From Oryzibacter oryziterrae (GTDB lineage: Bacteria; Pseudomonadota; Alphaproteobacteria; Rhizobiales; Pleomorphomonadaceae): 64,000 nt of DNA. Positions 56,331 to 64,000 of this stretch are shown piece by piece. The number at the start of each line of letters is the position of its first letter. The first letter of the stretch is position 1. The translations under genes and the position numbers were made by a program. Below the pieces are notes generated by a model. That model did not search any database, had not been told where the DNA came from, and was given only the letters and a program-made list of their open reading frames with translations. The stretch is from contig NZ_JAKJIC010000001.1 of NCBI RefSeq assembly GCF_021864535.1, forward strand, positions 248,001-312,000, written 5' to 3'.

Positions 56331-57518
56331 TCAGCCGGCAACCGCATTCAGGCGGTCAAACCCGGCCGCGAGATCGGCGATCAGATCGTCCACGTCCTCA
56401 AGGCCGATGTGCAGGCGGATGAGCTGGCCCGGTTCGTCCCACTTGGTGGCCGTGCGCGACTTGCGCGGATCGGCGACGATGGCAAGGCTCTCGAAGCCAC
56501 CCCAGCTGTAGCCGAGGCCGAACCAGGACAGGCCATCGAGCATGGCCTTGACCGCGTCGAGCGACGGGGTGCGGGTGACGAAGGACAAGAGGCCCGAGGC
56601 GCCCTTGAAGTCACGCTTCCAGAGCGCATGATCTGGATGCGAGGGCAGGGCCGGGTAGAGCACCTTGGCGACTTCCGGTCGCCCCTCGAGCCATGTGGCG
56701 ACCTTCAACGCGCTTTCGAAATGGCGGGCAAGGCGGACGCCCATGGTGCGCAGGCCGCGTGTGGCCAGATAGACGTCATCAGGGCCGACGCAGAGGCCCA
56801 TGGACCCATGATAGGTATGCAGCTTTCTCCAGGCGCGCGCATTGGCGGCGACGGTGCCAATCATCACGTCGGAATGGCCGACGACATATTTGGTCGAGGC
56901 CATGAAGGCGATGTCGACCCCATGGTCGAGCGGGCGGAAATAGACGGGCGTTGCCCAGGTGTTGTCCATGATCACATAGGCGTCGTGCCGGTGGGCAACT
57001 TCGGAGATGGCGCCGATGTCCTGGATTTCGAAGGTGAGCGAGCCGGGCGACTCCGTCAGCACAGCCTTTGTGTTTGGCTTGAAATGGGCTTCGATGCCGG
57101 CGCCGATGTGCGGATCGTAGAAGCTCGTCTCAATGCCGAAGCGGTTGAGCACCGTGGTGGCGGCATAGCGGCCCGGATCGTAGGCGCTATCGGACATCAG
57201 AAGATGATCGCCGGCGTCGAGGACCGACAGCAGGGCGGTGGTGACCGCACTGAGACCCGAGGGGCACAGAACCGTGCCAGCCGCCCCGTCGAGCGCGCTG
57301 AGGGCATCGGCGAGCGTGTCGGTGGTGGGGCTGCCGCGGCGGCCATACTGATATTTCTGGCGCCCGGACATCATTGTCTCGACATCGGGGAAGGTCACGG
57401 TGGAGCCGTGGTAGACCGGCGTATTGACGAAGCCGTGGAACTCGCGTGGCGCGCGTCCGGCGTGGGACAGTTTGGTGAAAGTACCCGCGGAAGAAAGATT
57501 GTGCTTGTCGTCTGACAT
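56331..57518 (-). CDS. metC: Cystathionine beta-lyase (Cys/Met metabolism PLP enzyme)
   Basis: The ATG at 57518 gives 395 aa. PLP signatures include YGRRGSPTTDTLADALSALD (about residues 58-77), CPSGLSAVTTAL, VIMDNTWATPVYFRPLDHG and the lysine loop AFMASTKYVVGHSDVM (about residue 208). The C-terminus GYSWGGFESLAI is typical of MetC-type lyases, which split cystathionine to homocysteine. Gamma-synthases and gamma-lyases share the fold, so specificity is likely but not certain. It is monocistronic; I saw no SAM riboswitch in its leader. Confidence 0.88.
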   Translation of the reverse strand: MSDDKHNLSSAGTFTKLSHAGRAPREFHGFVNTPVYHGSTVTFPDVETMMSGRQKYQYGRRGSPTTDTLADALSALDGAAGTVLCPSGLSAVTTALLSVLDAGDHLLMSDSAYDPGRYAATTVLNRFGIETSFYDPHIGAGIEAHFKPNTKAVLTESPGSLTFEIQDIGAISEVAHRHDAYVIMDNTWATPVYFRPLDHGVDIAFMASTKYVVGHSDVMIGTVAANARAWRKLHTYHGSMGLCVGPDDVYLATRGLRTMGVRLARHFESALKVATWLEGRPEVAKVLYPALPSHPDHALWKRDFKGASGLLSFVTRTPSLDAVKAMLDGLSWFGLGYSWGGFESLAIVADPRKSRTATKWDEPGQLIRLHIGLEDVDDLIADLAAGFDRLNAVAG

Positions 57519-58215
57519 TGAAACTCGGCTCTTGAATCTGCCGCCGGGCCGAAGGAAGGCATCGGTGGTCACAGGCTCGGATCGGCGCGGGAGGCGCTTG
57601 GTGCCAATTGATGGCCAAACCATAGCGGTTTCAAGTCCGCCAGACAGTTTTTCGCACAAGGAGGTGTGATGCTGGGGGCTCGCGAGGTAAAGCGCTGAAA
57701 TTGTTGCATGATGCACATGCAGTAATGTGCATACAAATGGCGCCCAATAAAATCCTGGAGTTGATTGTATAGTATTGTCTCGCCAGGGCTGGCGCTCGGC
57801 AATAGTAGGTTACATGAAAATACTCATCTGCCGAATATCTTGAGTTTTCAGGATAATGTCTGCAAATTTGGCTGCGTGATGAAAAAATCATCGGAAATTT
57901 GCCGATATAATGGGCGGTCTATTTTATGGTCATTTTTTGCGCTGCGGCGATTGACCCTCGGTGCAATTTGTAATCTATTGTTATCGATCGTCGCCTTTCG
58001 GGGCGGCGGCTGCTTGGGGATGGTCTGTGGTTGGGGAGTCAACGGATTTTCTGATCATTTCAATCTAATTTTGGAATGGACCGTCTCAAATCAGCATTGG
58101 TCGTCACTGAACGGCCATAATATCAGTCGCGGCGCGAGTTGACGTTCAAGCAAGAAAGCAAACAGCTCGCGGGAACGATTTTGTAGCGGATCGAATGCAG
58201 GGGAGCACTCCGAAT
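57519..58215. other. AT-rich intergenic region upstream of aapJ
   Basis: About 700 nt between the divergent metC-like and aapJ genes, markedly lower in GC around 57680-58110. No coding frame is convincing. It must contain the aap operon promoter; I found no clear sigma-54 or sigma-70 motif. Confidence 0.45.
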
Positions 58216-59244
58216 ATGTACGGCAAGTCTTTGAAAACCATCCTCCTTGGTGCGGCTTTTGTGGGCGCTGGCTCGCTCGCAGCTTCGGCTGGTACGCTTG
58301 ACGACGTCAAGGCGAAGGGTTTCGTTCAGTGCGGCGTCAACAACGCGCTGGCTGGCTTCTCCGCACCCGACGACCAGGGCAACTGGAAGGGTCTCGACGT
58401 TGACTATTGCCGCGCCGTTGCCGCTGCCGTCTTCGGCGACCCGACCAAGGTGAAGTTCACCCCGCTCTCCGCCAAGGAGCGTTTCACGGCCCTGCAGTCG
58501 AAGGAAATCGACATGCTGGCCCGCAACTCCACCGCCACCATGAGCCGGGACACCTCGCTCGGCATCACCTTCACCGGCGTGAACTATTACGACGGTCAGG
58601 GCTTCATGGTGAAGAAGTCGCTCGGCGTGTCTTCGGCCAAGGAACTCAATGGCGCCTCGGTCTGCGTGCAGTCCGGTACCACCACCGAGCTCAATCTGGC
58701 TGACTACTTCAAGGCCAACAACATGACCTTCAACGCGGTCGTGTTCGAGAAGCAGGAAGAAGTCGATGCCGCCTATGACGGTGGCCGTTGCGACGTCTAC
58801 ACCACGGACGCCTCGGGCCTCTATTCGATCCGTCTGAAGATGACCAGCCCGGACGACAACGTCGTTCTGCCGGAAATCATCTCCAAGGAGCCGCTCGGGC
58901 CGGCCGTTCGTCAGGGCGACGACCAGTGGGAGTCGATCGTTCGCTGGACGCATTATGCGCTGCTGACCGCCGAAGAGTTCGGCGTGACCCAGGCCAATGT
59001 CGAGGAAATGAAGACCTCGACCAATCCGGACGTGCAGCGCCTGCTCGGCGTTGGCGAAGGCGTCGACTTCGGTACGCCCATCGGGCTGACCAAGGACTGG
59101 GCCGTGAACGTCATCAAGGGCGTCGGCAACTACGGCGAAGTGTTCGAGCGCAACGTGGGCCAGGGCTCGCCGCTCAAGATCGCCCGCGGTCTGAACGCGC
59201 TGTGGTCGAAGGGTGGCCTGCAGTACGCCCCGCCGATCCGCTGA
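58216..59244 (+). CDS. aapJ: General L-amino acid ABC transporter, substrate-binding protein
   Basis: The ATG at 58216 gives 342 aa with a signal peptide (about residues 1-25, ILLGAAFVGAGSLAASAG). The periplasmic binding fold is recognisable from LDDVKAKGFVQCGVN, DFGTPIGLTKDWAVN and the C-terminal LWSKGGLQYAPPIR, all typical of AapJ/BztA. It captures a broad range of L-amino acids for AapQMP. A strong hairpin after the stop probably keeps its expression above that of the permease genes. Confidence 0.95.
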   Translation: MYGKSLKTILLGAAFVGAGSLAASAGTLDDVKAKGFVQCGVNNALAGFSAPDDQGNWKGLDVDYCRAVAAAVFGDPTKVKFTPLSAKERFTALQSKEIDMLARNSTATMSRDTSLGITFTGVNYYDGQGFMVKKSLGVSSAKELNGASVCVQSGTTTELNLADYFKANNMTFNAVVFEKQEEVDAAYDGGRCDVYTTDASGLYSIRLKMTSPDDNVVLPEIISKEPLGPAVRQGDDQWESIVRWTHYALLTAEEFGVTQANVEEMKTSTNPDVQRLLGVGEGVDFGTPIGLTKDWAVNVIKGVGNYGEVFERNVGQGSPLKIARGLNALWSKGGLQYAPPIR

Positions 59245-59253
59245 TTTGATTGT

Positions 59254-59281
59254 CGGGGTGTCCGAGTGATCGGACACCCCG
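59254..59281 (+). terminator. aapJ-aapQ intercistronic hairpin (attenuator)
   Basis: CGGGGTGTCCG-agtgat-CGGACACCCCG is a perfect 11-bp stem, 9 nt after the aapJ stop, followed by GTTTCTT. It is likely a partial terminator or mRNA-protecting structure, common after binding-protein genes. Confidence 0.75.
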
Positions 59282-59567
59282 GTTTCTTATCAGGGGTCCT
59301 CAGCCCAGCGAGGGGTTTCTGTTCCTAGGCCATTGCTTGGCTCCGGGGCAAGACCCAAGGCGCGGTCGGGTTTTGTGCGTTCTCCTGCCGGCGTTGTCGA
59401 TGGACGGCTTGTCTGGTTGGACATGTGCCAGTTCAAAGAGTTAGTGCCGTTTGTTCAGGCGTTGTCCGAACAGCGGCAGCGTTTTGGTGCCTGGGGAGCG
59501 TGCACGTCGATCGTCGTCTGTTTTGGCCCATCCGCCGCACTGTCGGCGGTGCCTTGCGAGGCCTTGG
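59282..59567. other. Long aapJ-aapQ spacer
   Basis: About 285 nt after the hairpin without a supported gene. The frames here lack ribosome binding sites. It may contain a secondary promoter for aapQMP. Confidence 0.4.
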
Positions 59568-60767
59568 ATGACGTCCCAATCTTCAAAGTCTTCCGACTCC
59601 CGCCCGACGTTGCTCCGGGCCGTCCTCTATGATCCCGATGTGCGAGGTATTGCCTTCCAGGCCCTCGTTCTTCTGGCTCTGGTGGTGTTCTTTGTCTGGC
59701 TTTCGTTCAACACGGCCAACAATCTCCGCGCCGCGAACATTCCCTTCGGGTTTGATTTTCTCTGGGCGCGTGCCGGTTTCGACATCTCGCAGAAGCCGAT
59801 CGACTATACGCTGGACTCCACGCATTCGATGGTGTTCTGGGTCGGCCTGATCAACACGCTGATCGTTGCCGCGCTCGGCATCTTCTTCGCCACCATCATC
59901 GGCTTCGTGGTCGGCATTGCGCGCCTGTCCAAGAACTGGTTGCTGGCCAAGGTCGCCACCATCTATGTGGAAACGCTGCGCAACATCCCGCTGCTGCTGC
60001 AGTTGCTGTTCTGGTACAAGGCCGTGCTGTCGGTCTTGCCGGGACCGCGCCAGGGCTATGTGCTGCCGTTCGCGAGCAATCTCTCCAATCGTGGCCTGAC
60101 CATGCCGCGTCCCGTCACGGGCGACGGCTTTCAGTGGGTGTTCTGGGCGTTTTTGCTGGCGCTCCTGGTGGTCATCTACGTTTCGCGCTGGGCCAAGGCG
60201 CGCCAGATGGCAACCGGCCAGCCGTTCCCGACTTTCTGGGCCGGGCTTGGCATTCTCGTCCTGCTGCCGGGCATCGTCTACGTGGTGCTTGGTGAGCCGT
60301 TGACCTTCGAGATGCCCGAACTCAAGGGCTTCAACTTCCAGGGCGGCATGGTCGTCAAGCCGGAACTGATCGCGCTGACGGTGGGCATCTCGCTCTATAC
60401 CGCGTCCTTCATCGCTGAGACCGTGCGAGCCGGCATTCTCGCCATCAGCCATGGCCAGACCGAGGCGGCCAACGCCCTTGGCCTGCGGAGCGGCCTGACG
60501 ATGCGGCTCGTGGTCGTGCCGCAGGCGATGCGCGTGATCATTCCGCCGCTGACCTCGCAATATCTCAATCTGACCAAGAACTCGTCGCTGGCGGTCGCCA
60601 TCGGCTATCCGGATCTGGTGGCGGTGTTTGCGGGCTCGACGCTGAACATCACCGGTCATGCCATCGAGGTGATTGCCATCACCATGGCGGTTTACCTGAC
60701 AATCAGCCTGCTGACGGCTGCGGCAATGAACTGGTTCAATGCCCGCGTGGCATTGGTTGAACGGTGA
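59568..60767 (+). CDS. aapQ: General L-amino acid ABC transporter permease AapQ
   Basis: The ATG at 59568 with GAGG upstream gives 399 aa. It has about eight membrane segments and the polar amino-acid transporter inner-membrane signature, seen in VETLRNIPLLLQLLFWY (about residue 135) and the EAA-like loop GQTEAANALGLRSGLTMRLV. The long extra segment between helices is normal for AapQ/BztB. It pairs with AapM to form the channel. Confidence 0.95.
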   Translation: MTSQSSKSSDSRPTLLRAVLYDPDVRGIAFQALVLLALVVFFVWLSFNTANNLRAANIPFGFDFLWARAGFDISQKPIDYTLDSTHSMVFWVGLINTLIVAALGIFFATIIGFVVGIARLSKNWLLAKVATIYVETLRNIPLLLQLLFWYKAVLSVLPGPRQGYVLPFASNLSNRGLTMPRPVTGDGFQWVFWAFLLALLVVIYVSRWAKARQMATGQPFPTFWAGLGILVLLPGIVYVVLGEPLTFEMPELKGFNFQGGMVVKPELIALTVGISLYTASFIAETVRAGILAISHGQTEAANALGLRSGLTMRLVVVPQAMRVIIPPLTSQYLNLTKNSSLAVAIGYPDLVAVFAGSTLNITGHAIEVIAITMAVYLTISLLTAAAMNWFNARVALVER

Positions 60768-60778
60768 GGGAAGCGAAG

Positions 60779-61921
60779 ATGACGGACATTTCCTCGCAAA
60801 CGTCGTTTGTTGCCAAGGAGTTCAAGACTCCGTTGCCGCCGCCGGCGTCCACGACTGGGCTGTTGGGCTGGGCGAGGGCGAACCTGTTCTCGTCGGTGTT
60901 CAATGCCGTCGTGACGATGCTGCTGCTGCTCTTGATTGTCTGGGTGCTGCCGCCGTTCATTCGCTGGGCCTTCATCGACGCCGTCTGGACAGGTGACAAT
61001 CGTGACGCCTGTCTGCCGAAGGACGGGCAGGTGGTCGGGGCCTGCTGGGCCTTCGTGCGTGCCAAGTTCGGGCAGTTCATGCTGGGGTCCTATCCCTATG
61101 ATCTGCGTTGGCGGCCGGAACTGGTCGTCGGCATCTTCGCGCTTGGCCTTGCCGGTCTGGCCTATGAGAAGACGCCCGGGCGTGGACGCTTGGCGCTTTT
61201 CATGACCACGGCCTTTCCGCTGCTTGCCTTCTGGCTGCTCTACGGCGGGCTTGGCCTCGAGGTGGTGGAAACGGCCAACTGGGGCGGTCTTCTTGTGACG
61301 CTGGTGGTCGCGGTGACGGGTATCGTCGCCTCGCTGCCGCTCGGCATCCTGCTGGCGCTCGGTCGCCGGTCCAAGCTGCCGTTCATCAAGATCGTGTCGG
61401 TGGTCTTCATCGAGCTCTGGCGCGGCGTGCCGCTGATCACCGTGCTGTTCATGGCCTCGGTGATGTTGCCGCTGTTCCTGCCCGAAGGCGTGAACTTCGA
61501 CAAGCTGCTGCGTGCGCTCATCGGCGTGGCCCTGTTCACTGCTGCCTACATGGCGGAAACGGTGCGCGGCGGTCTGCAGGCGATCCCCAAGGGGCAGTAT
61601 GAGGGCGCGGCGTCGCTCGGTCTCGGCTATTGGCAGTCCATGCGGCTGATCATCCTGCCGCAGGCGCTGAAGATCGTCATCCCCGGCATCGTCAACAGCT
61701 TCATCTCGCTGTTCAAGGACACCTCGCTGGTGATGATCATCGGCCTGTTCGACCTGTTGGGCTCGGTGCAGAGAAACTTCGCCGACGCCAACTGGTCGAC
61801 ACCGTCGATTGCGCCGACCGGTTTTGTCTTCGCAGCGGCGATCTTCTGGGTATTTTGTTTCTCGATGTCCCGCTATTCTCAATATATGGAACGCAAGCTC
61901 AACAAGAGTCACCGGCGTTGA
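60779..61921 (+). CDS. aapM: General L-amino acid ABC transporter permease AapM
   Basis: The ATG at 60779 (GGGAAG upstream) gives 380 aa, 11 nt after aapQ. It shows IELWRGVPLITVLFMASVML and the EAA loop KGQYEGAASLGLGYWQSMRL (about residue 285), with about eight transmembrane segments. It is the second channel subunit of the Aap system. Confidence 0.95.
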   Translation: MTDISSQTSFVAKEFKTPLPPPASTTGLLGWARANLFSSVFNAVVTMLLLLLIVWVLPPFIRWAFIDAVWTGDNRDACLPKDGQVVGACWAFVRAKFGQFMLGSYPYDLRWRPELVVGIFALGLAGLAYEKTPGRGRLALFMTTAFPLLAFWLLYGGLGLEVVETANWGGLLVTLVVAVTGIVASLPLGILLALGRRSKLPFIKIVSVVFIELWRGVPLITVLFMASVMLPLFLPEGVNFDKLLRALIGVALFTAAYMAETVRGGLQAIPKGQYEGAASLGLGYWQSMRLIILPQALKIVIPGIVNSFISLFKDTSLVMIIGLFDLLGSVQRNFADANWSTPSIAPTGFVFAAAIFWVFCFSMSRYSQYMERKLNKSHRR

Positions 61922-61975
61922 TCGCCCGGCATCAGACCAGATAAAAAGCAGGCTTTCGCCGCAGGGGTAGTGTTT

Positions 61976-62743
61976 ATGTCCAACATCGCATCCAATGTTG
62001 CCGAGGCACCGGAAATCGCCGTGCAGATGATCGGCGTCAACAAGTGGTACGGCGAATTTCACGTGCTGCGCGACGTCAATCTGACGGTGAAGCGCGGCGA
62101 GCGCATCGTCATCTGCGGTCCTTCGGGTTCCGGCAAGTCGACGACCATTCGCTGCATCAATCGCCTGGAAGAGCACCAGAAAGGCCAGATCATCGTTGAC
62201 GGCATCGAACTGACCAACGACCTCAAGCGCATCGATGAAGTGCGCCGCGAGGTCGGCATGGTGTTCCAGCACTTCAACCTGTTCCCGCATCTGACCATCC
62301 TGGAGAACTGCACGCTGGCTCCGATCTGGGTGCGCAAGATGCCCAAGAAGGACGCTGAAGAGGTGGCCATGCACTTCCTCAAGCGCGTGAAGATCCCCGA
62401 GCAGGCGCACAAGTATCCGGGCCAGCTCTCGGGTGGCCAGCAGCAACGCGTGGCGATCGCCCGCTCGCTGTGCATGAAGCCGAAGATCATGCTGTTCGAC
62501 GAGCCGACCTCGGCGCTCGATCCGGAAATGGTCAAGGAAGTTCTCGACACCATGGTTGGTCTTGCCGAAGAAGGCATGACCATGCTCTGCGTGACCCATG
62601 AGATGGGCTTTGCCCGTCAGGTCGCCAACCGGGTGATCTTCATGGATCAGGGGCAGATCGTCGAGCAGAACGAACCGAACGAGTTCTTCTCGAACCCGCA
62701 GCACGAGCGTACCAAGTTGTTCCTCGGTCAGATCCTGCATTGA
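61976..62743 (+). CDS. aapP: General L-amino acid ABC transporter ATPase AapP
   Basis: The ATG at 61976 gives 255 aa. Walker A is [19 protein letters not shown] (about residue 45), the signature [15 protein letters not shown], Walker [15 protein letters not shown], and the switch [15 protein letters not shown]. The polar-amino-acid transporter class is clear from [11 protein letters not shown] near the N-terminus. It is the last gene of aapJQMP, followed by a terminator. Confidence 0.96.
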   Translation: MSNIASNVAEAPEIAVQMIGVNKWYGEFHVLRDVNLTVKRGERIVICGPSGSGKSTTIRCINRLEEHQKGQIIVDGIELTNDLKRIDEVRREVGMVFQHFNLFPHLTILENCTLAPIWVRKMPKKDAEEVAMHFLKRVKIPEQAHKYPGQLSGGQQQRVAIARSLCMKPKIMLFDEPTSALDPEMVKEVLDTMVGLAEEGMTMLCVTHEMGFARQVANRVIFMDQGQIVEQNEPNEFFSNPQHERTKLFLGQILH

Positions 62744-62770
62744 TCGCAGGCCCGAGTTTGCGCAGATTGG

Positions 62771-62808
62771 CACCCGGTCCTCGGCAAGAGGGCCGGGTGT
62801 TTTGTTTT
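62771..62808 (+). terminator. Intrinsic terminator after aapP
   Basis: CACCCGGTCC / GGGCCGGGTG (10 bp with one T-G pair, 9-nt loop) followed by TTTTGTTTT. Confidence 0.85.
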
Positions 62809-62820
62809 GGAATGGATGCG

Positions 62821-63489
62821 ATGACCACCAGCCTGTTTGATCGCCTTGTGGCGGCCAATGCTTCCGACTGGGAGCGCTACACCACCCATGCCTTCGTGCA
62901 GAGCATGGCCGACGGGACGCTGCCGGTTGCGGCCTTCCGGCACTATCTGGTGCAAGACTATCTGTTCCTGATCCAGTTTGCGCGTGCCTATGCGCTGGCC
63001 GTGTTCAAGGGACGGACCCTTGCCGAGATGCGGGCGGCGCAGAAAGGCTTGTCCGCGATTCTCGACATGGAGATGGACCTGCACCTCGTCTACTGCGGCG
63101 AGTGGGGGCTGGAGGCTGCCGATGTGGAAGCGGCAGAGGAAGACATGCCGACGACGGCCTATACGCGCTTTGTCATCGATGCGGGGTTGGCGGGGGATAT
63201 CCTGGACCTGCATGTGGCCCTGGCGCCCTGCGTGATCGGCTATGCCGTAATCGGCAAACGGCTGGCGACCATCCCCGGCGCGCTGGCGCCCGGCAATCCC
63301 TACGCGCGCTGGATCTCGGAATATTCGAGCGCGGCCTATCAGGAGTTGGCAGTGTCGGCGATCCGGCATCTGGATGAACTGGCCGGTTCGGAGGTTGGGG
63401 CAGGGCGGTTCGACAGGCTGGCCCGGCTGTTCGGGCAGGCGACACGTCTTGAGGCGGCCTTCTGGCAGATGGGGCTGGACAAGTTGTGA
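62821..63489 (+). CDS. tenA: TenA family aminopyrimidine aminohydrolase (thiaminase II)
   Basis: The ATG at 62821 gives 222 aa; an ATG nine bases earlier lies too close to its GG. It is an all-alpha protein with the TenA signatures HYLVQDYLFLIQFARAYALA (about residues 41-60) and the cysteine in HVALAPCVIGYAVIG (about residue 138), the catalytic nucleophile of TenA_C members. TenA salvages the pyrimidine part of degraded thiamine. No other thiamine genes or TPP riboswitch are visible nearby. Confidence 0.92.
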   Translation: MTTSLFDRLVAANASDWERYTTHAFVQSMADGTLPVAAFRHYLVQDYLFLIQFARAYALAVFKGRTLAEMRAAQKGLSAILDMEMDLHLVYCGEWGLEAADVEAAEEDMPTTAYTRFVIDAGLAGDILDLHVALAPCVIGYAVIGKRLATIPGALAPGNPYARWISEYSSAAYQELAVSAIRHLDELAGSEVGAGRFDRLARLFGQATRLEAAFWQMGLDKL

Positions 63490-63544
63490 GTGTTCGCTGT
63501 ATGTTCCTGTTTAAAAAGCGTGGGACAGCTGGGGAGTGGCCGAT

Positions 63545-63931
63545 ATGGCGGATGCCGAGTTCGTTGAATTTCTGCGGGATCTGACCCGTCCGCTCGGTGG
63601 CATCACGTTCCGCAAGATGTTCGGTGGGGTTGCCATCTATCAGGATGGGATGATCTTCGCCGCCCAGTTCGATGAAGGCCTGCATTTGAAGGCAGACGAG
63701 CAGACCAAAGGTCGATTCGAGGCGGAGGGGCTCGGCCCCTTCACCTATGCTGGCAGCGGCGGTCGCACGGTGCAGATGCCCTATTGGAAGATGCCGGACC
63801 GTCTGTTCGATGAACCCGATGAGTTCGTCGACTGGTGCCGCGATGCCATCGGTGCCGCGCGTCGGGCGGAGGCGGCAAAGTCAGCCAAGCCCAAGCGGGT
63901 TCGCAAGGCCAAGGTGACCGAGGCGGAGTGA
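63545..63931 (+). CDS. TfoX N-terminal domain-containing protein
   Basis: The ATG at 63545 (GGGGAG about 11 nt upstream) gives 128 aa. It carries the TfoX-N fold signatures ITFRKMFGGVAIYQDGMIFA (about residues 20-39) and FTYAGSGGRTVQMPYWKMPD. A basic tail (KSAKPKRVRKAKVT) follows. TfoX regulates competence in gammaproteobacteria, but single-domain homologues like this one have no established role. It lies 55 nt after tenA and could be cotranscribed. Confidence 0.9.
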   Translation: MADAEFVEFLRDLTRPLGGITFRKMFGGVAIYQDGMIFAAQFDEGLHLKADEQTKGRFEAEGLGPFTYAGSGGRTVQMPYWKMPDRLFDEPDEFVDWCRDAIGAARRAEAAKSAKPKRVRKAKVTEAE

Positions 63932-64000
63932 TGGAGGCGGGTTGAGGGCGGTTTCCGCTCGGTTACAATTGAGTACACTTTGACACGGTTGCGCGGGGAC

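Noticed and set aside
57519..57720. SAM riboswitch before the metC-like gene
   Set aside because: The leader shows no SAM-II-like conserved core or pseudoknot pairing that I could identify.
60692..62773. 693-codon minus-strand frame opposite aapM and aapP
   Set aside because: Composition (Arg, His, Gln, Asp) and lack of domains mark it as an antisense shadow.
62744..62820. TPP riboswitch before tenA
   Set aside because: The short gap holds only the aapP terminator and lacks the conserved thi-box segments.

Overview
This 64 kb window comes from a GC-rich alphaproteobacterial chromosome, most likely order Hyphomicrobiales (Rhizobiales). The basis is gene content and order: dat-hfq-hflX, aatC/alaA-hom-glpX, aapJQMP, lolC-lolD next to an editing-domain-less proS, DUF1467 and DUF1127 genes, and frequent GAGG/GGAG ribosome binding sites. 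I cannot name the genus. Most of the window is dense housekeeping DNA. Lower-GC breaks lie at about 0.06-0.33, 2.8-3.2, 13.85-14.05, 24.7-26.5, 30.2-30.6, 35.8-36.3 and 57.6-58.2 kb. I see no insertion sequence, CRISPR array, rRNA or tRNA gene.

Layout. 0-2.2 kb: 5' end of an Flp-type pilin gene, trmFO and a small membrane protein. 2.2-2.75 kb: a DUF1127 gene followed on the same strand by nine consecutive hairpins that all expose an anti-Shine-Dalgarno loop, a CcsR/'cuckoo'-type sRNA array and the most striking feature here. 3.4-8.8 kb: an eroded FAH-fold protein, an overlapping pabB-pabA-pabC operon, a GH19-like lytic enzyme and ccdA. 9-13.8 kb: alanine-type aminotransferase, hom, glpX and a DUF3445 gene. 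14-15.6 kb: a large membrane protein of unknown function. 15.7-18.6 kb (minus): a secreted four-cysteine protein, then a pcaD-like / DUF2867 / DsbA-family operon. 18.7-21.1 kb: a two-gene ABC exporter. 21.2-21.9 kb: a brnTA toxin-antitoxin locus whose toxin frame looks broken. 21.9-24.7 kb: recG and a TetR regulator with two palindromic operators. 24.7-26.7 kb: an AT-rich stretch with two tiny membrane proteins. 26.7-30.2 kb: fabD and two paralogous HD-GYP proteins. 30.6-35.7 kb: rplM-rpsI with a clear promoter and structured leader, an acetyltransferase, AraC regulator / SLC13 permease, pirin. 36.4-39.9 kb: proS, lolC, lolD. 40-44.7 kb: a second four-cysteine secreted protein, D-amino-acid transaminase, hfq, hflX, L,D-transpeptidase. 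44.8-46.6 kb: purU and an RBBP9-type hydrolase. 47.1-54.0 kb: glycogen operon glgC-glgA-glgX-pgm. 54.2-57.5 kb: panC-panB, a DUF1467 gene and a cystathionine beta-lyase-like gene. 58.2-62.7 kb: aapJQMP. 62.8-63.9 kb: tenA and a TfoX-N protein.

Functional themes are p-aminobenzoate/folate and pantothenate supply, aspartate-family amino acids, glycogen turnover, lipoprotein and envelope biology, broad amino-acid uptake, and RNA-level control (Hfq, the anti-SD hairpin array, the rplM leader). Start codons were chosen from ribosome binding sites and family N-termini. Several genes appear to use TTG or GTG (glgA, hflX, panC).
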